Shown: positions 22,755-32,109 of the stretch, piece by piece
How the letters are laid out: each line of letters opens with the position of its first letter
Numbering within the stretch: position 1 is the first letter of the stretch
Assembly: GCA_944472135.2 (NCBI GenBank)
Contig: OX235267.1
Span: 33,635,312 to 33,699,311 of the forward strand
Source: Trichobilharzia regenti
Taxonomy: Eukaryota > Platyhelminthes > Trematoda > Strigeidida > Schistosomatidae
Length of the DNA: 64,000 bases
Direction: 5' to 3'
The notes under the pieces: model-generated
Told to the model about the DNA's origin: nothing
Seen by the model: the letters and a program-made list of their open reading frames with translations, nothing else
Databases searched by the model: none
Translations under genes and position numbers: made by a program

Positions 22755-22805
22755 CAACCTGCCCTGAAGATGTTGTACAGAAAGACGACGAAAGCTTCTC
22801 AATTA
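22755..22805 (+). ncRNA. hammerhead-like motif, Penelope-type
   Basis: CTGAAGA, one extra T, a stem II of GTTGT/ACGAC, GAAA, then GCTTC. Same layout as the motif at 34676-34727, including the extra nucleotide after the core. No coding relic is attached; it is probably the end of a truncated element. Confidence 0.45.
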
Positions 22806-23395
22806 AATCAATCAGCTGTTCAGAGAACACAACTAATTCAAAATGCTTTGAAATCTTTAAAATTTTATAGACACTTATGATATTTCTTATGAATAACTAC
22901 TTCTGTGAAGGAACGTAGGCAATCTTCGTTCTGTATACACAAAGTTGTAGCGATACGTGTGAGCATAGATTGAAATTATAACAATATTCCCTTTAGTATA
23001 TTGAAGGAATAACTACCGAGAAATGAGTTGTCCATTCGAGAGAAAAAAAAGTGGTGGCAGGTACATTGTGGTTAGACACTCTAATACTAACGTTTATCAG
23101 TTCTACTAACCTGTAATGTTACATTTTGACCTGAATACCTTGACTATCTATCATCAACTTAAGATGCAGAAAATCCTCCTTAATGTTACAAGTACACCTT
23201 ACTGATGAGTGATGAAAAAGATAACACCTTGAAGGCGCCAATCACGTGTAGGAGGCATTTTTGTGTATGGATTACATATATATTTATGAAAGAAATTCAT
23301 GAAAACTGTAGCAAAGTGTTACAGGTCACCATACCACCATACCTACCTCTCAAATGTGATAAAAATAGCTCTCGGTTTTACGTTTGATTATCAAC
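22806..23395. other. no feature seen (TRPM intron)
   Basis: Nothing recognised; the 60-codon frame at 23205 is not supported. Confidence 0.45.
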
Positions 23396-23565
23396 AGAGT
23401 ATAATTCCATTGTGGGTAAAATTTACTTTGATAAAGTCTCATAGTGTAATACAGTAATATTTACTGAGCAATAAATTGTGCTCGAAACGTGTCTATCAGT
23501 AAATATTACCGCATAACACTGTGAGACTATCAAAATAAATTTTATCCGCAATGGAATTATACTCT
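23396..23565. repeat. long near-perfect hairpin with hammerhead-like loop
   Basis: Arms 23396-23466 and 23496-23565 pair almost throughout (for example TATAATTCCATTG with CAATGGAATTATA). The loop holds GTGCTCGAAACGTGTC: a short helix, GAAA, a tiny third helix and a GTC triplet. The sequence resembles the arms of the relic at 2.0-2.9 kb (ACAATAAATTTTGTTCGAAA) and 53263-53305. The expected 5' core is reduced to CTGA, so a decayed ribozyme is more likely than an active one. Confidence 0.6.
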
Positions 23566-23639
23566 ACTACAGTGCACAAGTTCTATTCTTATATCAACAG
23601 AGTAATTTAACCACATTCTATGAATGTAATAACTTGGGT

Positions 23640-23820
23640 ATTCTAACCCTGACAATAACCCTAATCTTTCCGGAACCTAACCCTAACGTGAAAATATCCC
23701 TCAACTAACTGTAATCTAACTCGAACTAACCCTAATATCGCCTTTTATTAAGTGAACCCTAACTTGTCCTTGGCTTAAACCGTAACATAATCTTTCCAAA
23801 ACCTAAGCTGAAACTTGCCA
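23640..23820 (-). repeat. degenerate CCCTAA/CTAACC-rich tract
   Basis: Scattered CTAACCCTAA and CCCTAAC units in a C-rich, G-poor tract: the opposite strand of a TTAGGG-like sequence. More diverged than the array at 7583-7760. Confidence 0.55.
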
Positions 23821-23897
23821 GATATCCCACTTAGCAACATAGCAATTAAGCATATTTTATTGATGATGATAAAATTATTTACTCAGTGAGCGTTTCG

Positions 23898-24133
23898 TGC
23901 GTCGGTGGCATAGTGGTTAGGACGCTCGCCAACCATGCACCTGGTCCGGGGTTCGATCCCCGGCCGGCGCACTCCTTTACCTCGCTAAGCCAGTAGTGGA
24001 CTGGTGAAGAGGAAAGGTTTGGCATGAGGCTAGCAACCCCATCCTGTAAAAAGTAATCACCACTGCTACAGAAACTTCAAGCATCTAGCTTGGAGCCCTA
24101 TGTTTCACTGGGAACGTGCAGGGAAAAAAAACA
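23898..24133 (+). repeat. SINE-2, best-preserved copy (pol III boxes, RTE body)
   Basis: tRNA-like head GCGTCGGTGGCATAGTGGTT with A box TGGCATAGTGG and B box GGGTTCGATCCC at about 23950, then CTCCTTTACCTCGCTAAGCC. The body GAGGCTAGCAACCCCATCC continues with CTGTAAAAAG and CTACAGAAACTTCA, which matches the 5' leader of the RTE at 17775-17830. The 3' end AGCCCTATGTTTCACTGGGA matches the RTE 3' terminus. Pol III transcription is inferred from the boxes. Confidence 0.85.
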
Positions 24134-24277
24134 GTGAGCGTTTCAAGGTCACTGGTGTGATCGCGCTCCATTGGTAGTTAGTGGTGCTTAAAGTTTAACT
24201 TGGCCAACAATTGTATGCACAGAGAGAAAAAGCGTGAAAAAGATGCAGTTATTATTAGCGTCTATAAATATGCTTAC

Positions 24278-24409
24278 CTCACGAAATTTATCCAACCAAT
24301 AGGTTACAATATGCAAGTAGACATATAATTCAAGAAATGAAAATGTAGCCGGGGGTATAGTGTGTATACACAATCCAATAAATAGGATCAGGAAGACAAG
24401 ATACAATAG
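24278..24409 (-). CDS. TRPM: TRPM channel, exon H (S1 to S2)
   Basis: 132-nt, phase 0-0 exon with acceptor tttccttgtatag and donor GTAAGC. It encodes LLYLVFLILFIGL, the second half of transmembrane helix S1, then IPPATFSFLELYVYLHIV and YWLDKFRE, which fits S2 and its cytosolic end (TRPM consensus: ELxLxxWxxxxxxEEIRQ). Following exon G it makes a continuous S1 helix. It sits between a SINE-2 copy and an Sm-alpha-type repeat. Its length is a multiple of three, but skipping it would remove the sensor-like domain, so it is probably constitutive. Confidence 0.88.
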
Positions 24410-24534
24410 CTATACAAGGAAAGAAAAAAGGGAATGATGATAAACAGTATAAAAAAGTGTTTGATAATAAATATGTAAGGTTGTATTTATCATAGAGAAA
24501 TTAATGGAAAAACAGAATACAAACTCATTAATTG

Positions 24535-24735
24535 AATTTTAGATTTTCCCGTCGATTGATTGGACCAAAGTGCTCGGTCTCAGGTTGACATATCGGCTTC
24601 TTGTGCAGATGCTTCGACGATGTCTGGGGATGGAATTAGAAGTTAACTGATGTATGGTGACTAGCAGTGGGATCCAGGATGCGAACTTTGTCTAGATGAC
24701 GAGTCCCAAATAGGACGAAGTGCGCCATACACCAA
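24535..24735. repeat. Sm-alpha-type repeat with two opposed ribozyme remnants
   Basis: GTCGATTGATTGGACCAAAG, CTTCTTGTGCAGATGCTTCG and, in minus orientation, the 3' half of a hammerhead (GACTAGCAGTGGGATCCAGG). Next a plus-strand module GTCTAGATGACGAGTCCC with AAATAGGACGAAGTGCGCC. The plus module has core ATGACGA (C3 changed to A) and GAAG instead of GAAA, so it should be dead. Stem II (GTCC/GGAC) is intact. The tRNA-like part present in the related copy at 51.4 kb is missing. Confidence 0.75.
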
Positions 24736-25245
24736 TTAAGAATACAAACTCATCTATGCATCCAGATGGGTATATTTATATATTACTCCGACAAAGTTTT
24801 CGACGTTCTTGTCTACCTTTCCAAGGTGCAACGAGCACTGGACGGGCAAACGAAGCAAAAAAAAAAAAAATAACCAGAGGACGAACATTTAACAAATCCT
24901 TGTGCATGCATCACATTAGCATCGGCAGACAACCAGAGGGAAACCCATTGCCGTCTCACCCATCTCAAGAGTTTTACCATGGTGCCACTGTTTGGTTTTT
25001 ACTATCGCCTGGCATTGTTGTAGGATCCTCTCTAACCCGATAGAGGGGAGAGAAACAAGCTATAGTGGTCAGTACCTACTGGCTATAATAGTCAATGCAA
25101 TTTCCCTAACCAGTTATCAAAGGAATAAAATTAAAAAAAGGTAACATTAGGGTTGATAGAAGATAGTAAAGTTATTCTAATTTTTATAATAATGAATGGA
25201 AAAATTTAAAAATCAGAAGGCCTAATTTTATTTGAGCAATGACGG
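24736..25245. other. no supported gene
   Basis: A 107-codon plus frame at 24720-25043 crosses a poly(A) run and the repeat edge and shows no motif; I do not call it. Confidence 0.4.
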
Positions 25246-25735
25246 TGATGCACTCAGCATAAAGAACAAGACTCTGATTTTCGACACAAATTTGAAGTCT
25301 CTTCTTCTTCTTCTATATGGGTTAGAAACATAGCACGTCACAAATAGCATTTCCAACAGATTAATGCAGACTTTTATCAACAAACTGCCTTCGCTTCATA
25401 TTGAAGATCAAATTGCCGGTGGAAAGAATTAGTAAGGAGGAACTCTGGCTGGGAACAAAACAACCAAGAGGTGATTGCTTAACAAATACACAGGGGAAAA
25501 TGGAGGACACCTTTAGGTAGTATCATGAGCCAGGCCAGACACAAGTGGGGCATCCGTGGATAACATGGAGGAGATCATGTGGGAAGGAGGGGGGGGGGGA
25601 GATGAGAGATTATGTGCAATCTTGGGGCAAGCTAAACAGGACCACAGCGATTATTAGGAAAAAGTAGAGATGTTCCATTGGAACCCTATATTCCACTCGG
25701 AATCCAAAGGAACAATCATTAAAATGACGGTGATA
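25246..25735 (+). pseudogene. RTE LINE 3' fragment
   Basis: Starts at the LSIKNKTLIF-like region and continues through CTATATGGGTTAGAAACATA (LLYGSETW relic), ATAACATGGAGGAGATCATG and the end TTCCACTCGGAATCC followed by AAAGGAACAATCATT. Several deletions and a G-run; no open frame remains. Confidence 0.75.
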
Positions 25736-26485
25736 GGGCAAGGTATTAATTAGCATAAAGAATATCAGTTTCGACAGCATCTTCTTCAGACTCGAATCAA
25801 TTTATACGTCAATAATAATTCAAGAATTATTGTTATTGACATCATCATCATCACAACACTAACAACAATGTTTGCTGAATAAAATCGAATCATTGAGATT
25901 AAAATTCAAAACGTAAATACGAGAGTAAACTGTCGTTAGATTATAGATCAAATCATGTGTATATATGATAATTTATGCATCAATATAACACTAAGTTTGA
26001 TCATCAGATTTCAAAAGTAAAGTGATCATGAATAATAATGAATGCATAACCATGATAGCTCGTGATTACTGTTCATGTTTAATTTTATTCGATTTGATTA
26101 TTAACCTTATATTGAATAAATGTCAACAAAAAATACGAGGCAGAAAGTCATGTGTATATCAGTATGACTGAATTAAAAAGTGCATAACAGTTCAACATTA
26201 ATTAGTACACCTGGTTCAAACCGGCCATAAAATGAGCATCTATGGTAATACCATATAAATTGTCACAGGATACTAATGAGTACTGAATACTCTAAGCATC
26301 AGGAGGGCATAGCTATTCACTGAAACACAACGGGAACTTTGGATACAAAGAAACAAGACAGGAAACTATTTCATCCTAGTCTGCTGGGAAATCTATCGCT
26401 TCGTAAAGACGGTATTACGTTGTGCTTTTTAGGTATAACACTTATATAAACAAACCTTTTATTTTCAATAGTTGGCTTATAAGGA
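25736..26485. other. no feature seen (TRPM intron)
   Basis: AT-rich intron without recognised content. Confidence 0.45.
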
Positions 26486-26489
26486 TTAG

Positions 26490-27115
26490 GTTTGTTTTTT
26501 CGAGTTGATCACGGATTTATATAATTTAGAGGCCCATTGAATACCAGCACAAGAGTACTGAACAGCTGTTTCATCCTAGTACGCACCCACTGCGGCTCGA
26601 ACCCAGGACTTTACGGTTACAAGGCAAGCTCGTATGCCATGAAGCTACTGGGACCCAATCCAATGACCAGCCCATGAATTATAACTTCTACCAATTCGTG
26701 ATTTAGCCCGGCGGCCACCAATCAATCTAATCCTTACAAACCAACTATTGAAAATTAATCTGATGCTCGCTAGTGACTTGCTACAAGACGGAGTTCCCTG
26801 GAATTCTAGTGAGAAGTCGTGACCAGTGAGGTCCATCCAAATGTCAAGTGTGAGGATGGATGCCCCACCGACGACATTGGTTGGGGTCGCGCTAAATCAC
26901 GAATTGGTAGAAGTTAGAATTTATGGACTGGCCACTGAATCGGGTCCCAGTGGCTCAATAGTATGCAAGCTAGCTTGCCTTGTTACCAGAAGGTCCTGGG
27001 TTCGAACCCTGACAGTGGGTGCGTACTGTCGATGACTCTCAAACTAGAATGAAACAGCTCTCCAGTACTCCAATGGTTCTCTAAATCATATCAATCTGTG
27101 ATCGACTCGTAAAAG
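26490..27115. repeat. SINE-1b inverted dimer
   Basis: Left half in minus orientation (tail, truncated ribozyme module ending at about 26580, B box GGCTCGAACCC, tRNA-like part, body end). After ACAAACCAACTATTGAAAA the plus half begins with a body (CTCGCTAGTGACTTGCTAC), tRNA-like part, B box GGGTTCGAACCC at about 26999, a worn module near 27024-27070 and the tail CGACTCGTAAAAG. Confidence 0.75.
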
Positions 27116-27484
27116 AAACCTTTTATTATTCTTAATTCAATTAATGTTTGACACTGACACACACACACACAACCGTCTACTTCATTGTCTCTCCTCTCTG
27201 TGGATTTAGATATTAACACTCATTTATGTGAAGTTCATAACCAGATCGAGTGAACCTCAATCTGAATATTAATCATGAGCAATTACGAATATGCATTCAT
27301 TGCTTTTGAAATCTGATATTCAGCTTAGTATTATATTTATATGCATATTATCGCATGAACACATGATATCAAATGCATTTGAGTAGCAGTTTACTCTCAT
27401 CTTGGCCGCTTGAAATTTCTACACTAGTGATTCGATGTTAATTAAAAGACAACACTAATTCTTTAAATAATTATGAATATATAA
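27116..27484. other. no feature seen (TRPM intron)
   Basis: AT-rich; a short (AC)n run near 27160. No recognised repeat. Confidence 0.45.
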
Positions 27485-27880
27485 CTGCCATACAACCTGA
27501 AGAGGAAGTAATTATCGAAAGGAACAGTCTTTTGATTGGACACTAGTAACTAGTGTGACGTGTCTAGTCCTTCTTTTCTTTGACGCAGACTGAATTCTAT
27601 CAGTCAGGTTTTGCAATATGGCCACCATGTCACTAGGTAGCTCGCCATCACGGTGCACATTGATTTGATGATATTAGATAGGCAGGAGGCAATCGGCAGA
27701 AGGCATTGCTCGACCTAGGTTTCGTGCTAGTTGACACTCACTAGTCAGCAAGGCATATCTGCAACCTTGAAGAAACTCATGTCCCTTCTGAAATTCGAAC
27801 CCGCGTCATCCAGTGCCCCTGCGGTTAGAGGCGTTACCACTGAGCTATTCGGGATCACGATTGACCTCCTGTAGGACTGT
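27485..27880. repeat. compound repeat: hammerhead-like motif, unknown body, SINE-4
   Basis: Starts with CCTGAAGAGGAAGTAATTAT followed by CGAAAGGAACAG (hammerhead-like). Then comes a segment also found in minus orientation at about 53960-54115 (TTTTGATTGGACACTA, GTCTAGTCCTT, GACTGAATTCT). From 27690 it is SINE-4 in minus orientation, whose head reads TAGCTCAGTGGTAACGCC (good A box) and GCGGGTTCGAATTTC (B box) on the minus strand. Confidence 0.6.
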
Positions 27881-28134
27881 AGTGGATATTCTTTGTTCAT
27901 TAATCACTGTTATCAAATTTATTTTGGGTATCTGTAATCAATTTATTAGTATTATTTTTATTTTAGAATTCGTAAATGTGTCCATCAACTTCTGACATAT
28001 AATGCAGAAATTGAGAGTATTCTTTGAACTTAGTTCGTCAGTGATGTTTAACGCACTTCTTATTCTTCAGTTTGTGTATTTAACTGAGAAACAAATTAAT
28101 TTGAATTGATGCATTATGTCCAAGTATCCGGCTT

Positions 28135-28340
28135 TGTTTCAGGTCTGATCACGAATGGATAGCAGTTAGAGAAGCATTGAACAGTTGTTTCATCCTAGTT
28201 TGGGCCTCATCGTCAGTGCGTGCCCACCAGGTTTCGGATCCAAAACTCTCTGGTTACAAGTCAAGCTCATAGACCGTTTAGCCACTGGGAGCCGACTCAT
28301 TGACCAGGCCGGGAATTCTGACCTCTCACAATTCATGCTC
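28135..28340 (-). repeat. SINE-1b copy
   Basis: Minus strand: tRNA-like part, worn B box (GGATCCGAAACC), ribozyme-like module near 28183-28235 (GAAAC kept, stems damaged), tail with ACTGCTATCCATTCGTGATC. Confidence 0.6.
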
Positions 28341-28500
28341 CCTACAAGCAAACTCTTGAAAATTACTCCGCTTTGGTTGCTCTGTCTGTTTGTATTAAAG
28401 GTTACATTCATTATAACACTACTACAACTCTGGTACCATCATGATTACAGCTATTTAATTTCTTTAAAAATGTACTTTCAGGCTAATATGAAGTAATTAA

Positions 28501-28800
28501 GTGGATGGCGACTAGCAGTGGAGTCCAGAAAGCGTATTTCGTCCTATTTGGGACTCATCAGTTGGATGTCTTTGCAGTCCCTAGTAAGTGATGATGTTCA
28601 CACTGAGACTCGAGACCAGTACCCCGTTGCACAAAACGTGGCTCTTGTGGCCTGAGTGGTCTAGTGGATAACACTATGGTTTACGAAACGAATGGTACTG
28701 ACTTTGACTCTCACTAGGAACTCTATCACCCACTGGAAGATTGCAGTTCCAAATAGGACGAAGTACTCTTCTTGGATTTCACAGCTAGTTACCACCCACC
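28501..28800. repeat. Sm-alpha-type inverted dimer
   Basis: 28501-28620 in minus orientation carries a hammerhead module and part of a tRNA-like unit up to TCTCGAGTCTC. 28640-28800 in plus orientation has A-box-like GTGGTCTAGTGG, B-box relic, a worn module with AAATAGGACGAAG, and the end CACAGCTAGTTACCACCC. The heads face each other and the ribozyme ends face outward. Confidence 0.75.
28511..28572 (-). ncRNA. Sm-alpha-type hammerhead motif with full core
   Basis: Minus strand reads CATCCAA, then core CTGATGA, stem II GTCC/GGAC with loop CAAATA, then GAAA. These match the schistosome Sm-alpha hammerhead exactly across the core and stem II. The substrate side is worn: stem III does not pair well and the cleavage triplet is TTT or TTC instead of GTC, with a mismatch at the first stem I pair. 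Structure is recognisable; activity is doubtful. Confidence 0.7.
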
Positions 28801-28925
28801 AAATTACTTCGTGTTAATTCTCAGACATGAATGAAGCTTCCATACGAGGAGCACTGACATGTCGCCAGAGGCTGGACATTTCTGTTCAATCAATCAACGG
28901 GAGAATCAAAATTGACTGAAACAAG
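28801..28925 (-). repeat. Sm-alpha-associated flanking module
   Basis: GACATGTCGCCAGAGGCTGG and TCAATCAATCAACGGGAGAA are the reverse complement of the module upstream of the Sm-alpha copies at about 24545 and 51310. Confidence 0.55.
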
Positions 28926-28947
28926 TTATCAAAAGAATGGATACTGA

Positions 28948-28989
28948 ACAAAGAGTACTCTTTTCGATAGCTTCATCATCAGGCTCTAC
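28948..28989 (-). ncRNA. hammerhead-like motif at PLE lineage A end, copy 1
   Basis: Minus strand: GAGC, core CTGATGA, an extra T, short stem II (GA/TC), GAAA, the self-complementary AGAGTACTCT as stem III, then TTGTTC. GAGC can pair with GTTC as stem I (one G-U pair). PLEs are known to carry hammerhead motifs. The extra base between core and stem II is unusual. Confidence 0.55.
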
Positions 28990-29171
28990 AGTTATATATG
29001 CATACATAATAGTGAATGAATGAATTAGTGTTATGAACAACATTAATGCTGTTTAAATAACATCGAATCCATAATATTTATAGATTACAGCTCAATAGCA
29101 TCAACATAAAATAAGCTGATGTCAGATAAAATTAGGAAAGATAATATTACAAATTCATGAGTTTTTAGTTT

Positions 29172-29960
29172 CTACTGAAGGCCGGCCAGGACAGTGGTAG
29201 TGGCCAGCTGGACTTGCTTCTTTTGAACACAAAGCACTGGTTGTTTCTCGCGAATTGCAATAGCCTCTGCTGTTTGGAGCATGAGGTGCTTCGATGATTT
29301 TGGCAATTTATTAGGCACCCGGTAAATGATAAGGAAGGGTTCTTCAACGCTGGCTTTGTGACCGCTTGGCACCAGATGGTCCAATATCGAACTGTTAATG
29401 GTTTCAACTCCACCTTTACTTAGCCATACTGGGATATGTTCTCGGGCACGAAAATGAAGTTCCCACAAGCGCAGTTGAATTGGTAGATACGGTTTGAAGT
29501 GGCTAGCTAGTCTAGGTACTTCATCCTTCAGTCGAGGAATCACCATCGGTCGTGTAGAGAATAATACGTGTAGTTCTCCAGCATTAAAAGTTCTTTGAAG
29601 TGATTTTCTTAATTTCCTCGTAATTATCTCACTTGGTATATCGCCCATGAATTGTAGTCGTATATAAAGTGGCTTCTTGTTGTTTATAGATAGTGAGTAG
29701 TCCTTTTCCGCTTTCTTTTTCATGTGTTTCTTGATAAATTTGTCGGGATAACCATTTTCGATCAAAGTATCGTATACAATGCTTAATTCATCTTCAATTA
29801 CTTCTTCTGAGCATATAGCTCTAACTCTGTGTGGCTGAGGGTCTTCAATAAATTTCTTTTGTACTTGATAGGAAGGAGCTTTGAAAATGTGTACACTGTT
29901 CTGTCCAAGTACTAAGTCAGAATTACTTACATCTCTGGCAGAATTTTCAGTAATCTGAGC
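29172..29960 (-). pseudogene. Penelope-like C-terminal frame with GIY-YIG deletion
   Basis: Frame includes LIENGYPDKFIKKHMKKKA, YIRLQFMGDIPSEIITRKL, RKSLQRTFNAGELHVLFSTR, then the nuclease region, HIPVWLSKGGVETINSS, and the C-terminal RVPNKLPKSSKHLMLQTAEA. In another frame the nuclease begins correctly as TSNRIYQFNCACG, but the next stretch with the YIGR catalytic motif is deleted and the frame shifts back to FRAREH. The related copy near 63.5 kb still shows SYTGRCSRNLIFR there. The domain is therefore catalytically dead although a long frame remains open. The frame reported from TTG has no true start. Confidence 0.85.
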
Positions 29961-30144
29961 ATCCGTTTCAGTCAGTTATTCAGAAGAAGAAGAAAAGAAT
30001 CAATACTTCACTCGGATTGGTTGTTTTACTCGAAGACTCACTCAGTAAGTATGAAATTAAACTAAACAACTTTAAGTACAACTGATGGGGAATGCAAAGA
30101 CGAAATTCAACTGACCCTAGCAAAACAGGTGTACAAAAACTTAC

Positions 30145-30583
30145 CACATGTAAATAAAATCTTGTAACTGGTGCACTGAAAAATTCATAAACTTTTTTAC
30201 GCCATGATAATTGCAGGCCTTGACTAGTTGTCGGTTGATAATCGTAACCCAATGGTAAATCACACGGGATCCATTGTCCATTACGATGATAACTTAATGA
30301 TGAAAAGGAGTTATCTTTCATTGAAGGATTAAATTTACTTGGTCTATGGTGTACATTACCTGATGGATTGATTACAGTAGATGTTGAATCATAGGTATCG
30401 AATGCGACAGCATTGTTTGGTAGTCTTGGTCCACTGATCATTTTTTCTACTAATATACTAGGATCTTGATTTGAACCAGTATAACCTCTAGTTCTTTTAC
30501 GTTCATATCTTCTTCTTTGTAGATCATCAGAAGCTGCTACTGATGCATAATGATTTGATGGGATCAATGAAGCTAGATTAGAT
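30145..30583 (-). CDS. TRPM: TRPM channel, exon G (end of linker and start of S1)
   Basis: 439-nt exon from acceptor ttattag to donor GTAAGT, ending in phase 0. The first part is a basic polar linker (RRRYERKRTRGYTG). The last 20 residues or so, WRKKVYEFFSAP then VTRFYLHV, match the TRPM signature at the entry to S1 (KxxEFxxAPxxKFWxN). The start completes the Arg codon split by exon F. Open frame continues past the donor as VSFCTPVLLG, but the strong GTAAGT and the perfect in-phase join to the S1-S2 exon at 24409 show where it ends. At the Asn position of the usual KFWFN motif this protein has His. Confidence 0.9.
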
Positions 30584-30639
30584 CTAATAAATAAATAAAT
30601 AAATAGGTAAAATAAAAGTATAAACCAAATAATTAAAAA

Positions 30640-32005
30640 AATGTTTTATACTCAAATAAGTGAACTCCGACCAGAACAAGCTGGATTCAGAAAGGCAAAT
30701 CATGTTCTGACCAAATTGCAACTCTACGCATCATCATCATCATCGAACAAAGCATGGAATGGCAATCAAACCTCTACCTCAACTTTATAGACTTTGAGAA
30801 GGCCTTCGACAGGCAGCGTTGACGGCGAATTAATTTGGAAACTACTCGAATACTACGGCGTACAGTGCCCCAAATATTCATCAACCTTATTCAACAGCTG
30901 TACGACAACGGTGACTCATGTCAAGTGATCCACAACGGAAAACTAAGCGAGGCGTTTGGAGTAAAGACATGAGTCAGACAAGGGTGCTTATCATCCCTAA
31001 TGATATTCCTAATTGTGGTGGACTGACTGGATTATGCGTCAGAATGAGAGTGGGAAACGAGAAGACAGGGATATCCTGGACCAACAAACGCGAAGACCTA
31101 GAAGACGTGGATTTCGCCTGTCGATGATTTATGTTTGATTTTGTGTGACAAAATCGAAGACTTACAAGCGAAAACCGACAAACTGTCGAAGAAGCAGCCA
31201 GCGAAGACAAGGATCCAGGTGAACATAGACAAGACGGAGGTTATGAAAATAACCAACCACCGTCGCCACCAACAACAACAGCAACATCCAGCGCCAATCA
31301 CCATCAACCTGAGGGATTTGAAAGAGGTCACTTCATTCACTCACTTATCTAGGGAGCATTGTCTCAACTACAGGCAGTCGGAACGGACGAGGATGTCAAA
31401 TCGAGCGAGAATCAGGAAGACGAGAAACACATTTATCAACCAACCTGAAACCAATCTGGAAATCTTCGTCACTCAGCATCAACAACAAAATTCGATCAGA
31501 TTTTCAATACAAACGTCAAGTCAGTCAGTTCTTCTATACGGATCAGAAACTTGGCAGGCGGGTGTGTCACAAAGAATATTTCCAACAGCCTGTTGCAGAC
31601 CTTTATCAGCAACTAACCATCTTCGCTCTATACTGAAGATCAGATGGCCGAGCGGGCCGGGCCGGAAAGAATCACCAACAAGAAACTATGGGAACAAACA
31701 AAACAAAACAAGAACCAATCGCCACACAACAACAAATATGCAGGAGAAAGTGGAGATGGATGGATTAGACACTCGCTGAGGAGGCCGCTTGGTGACATCG
31801 CACGCGAGTCAGGTCATTGCTCGAGTGGAACCCGAAAGGGAAGAGGCGAGTGAGACTTCAGTGCAAGGGTGAAGAGGGGTTGAAATAGTATGGACTAACA
31901 TGGATGCAGGTGAAAAGTAAAGCAGAAGACAGAAGCAAGTGGAGACGTGCAGTTGAGGCCCTATGTTCCAGCAGGAACCCAAGGGAACAATAATAATGAT
32001 AAACT
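30640..32005 (+). pseudogene. RTE LINE fragment (reverse transcriptase to 3' end, broken)
   Basis: Relic starting at LRPEQAGFRKANH (about 30663), continuing with FEKAFD, LIWKLLEYYG, a shifted GVRQGCLLS, DVDFA, a long shifted frame with NIDKTEVMKIT (31219-31250), SVLLYGSETW (about 31524), LRRPLGDIARES and the 3' end CCTATGTTCCAGCAGGAACC, then AATAATAATGATAA. At least five frameshifts. It lies 60 bp outside the acceptor of TRPM exon G. Confidence 0.87.
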
Positions 32006-32109
32006 GGTCGGAAGTGATCATGTGTGGACCAAAGTTACGTGTTTATTGGTTCTTATCAGCAAGGCTAATCTACATTCTCGTCAGGGATTCATATCTACGT
32101 CAGACAGTG

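Larger units (their letters stand above)
28935..29960 (-). mobile_element. Penelope-like element, 5'-truncated (lineage A)
   Basis: Minus-strand element. Coding relic from about 29960 (AQITENSARDVSNSDLV) to 29172, then a 3' untranslated part ending with a hammerhead-like motif at 28948-28989. The same 3' part and coding end recur at 47070-47875 and in plus orientation at 63490-64000, so three copies of one family are present. RT is missing. It sits in the intron between TRPM exons G and H, about 185 bp from exon G. Confidence 0.82.

Noticed and set aside
23898..23990. Possible true tRNA gene
   Set aside because: A and B boxes are good, but the acceptor and anticodon stems do not form a proper cloverleaf and the sequence continues into SINE-2; it is a tRNA-derived head.
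24720..25043. 107-codon plus-strand frame
   Set aside because: Begins in an Sm-alpha repeat edge and crosses an A-run; no homology recognised.
29980..30144. Extension of TRPM exon G past its donor (VSFCTPVLLGSVEF...)
   Set aside because: A strong GTAAGT and an exact in-phase join to the S1-S2 exon show that this open stretch is intron.
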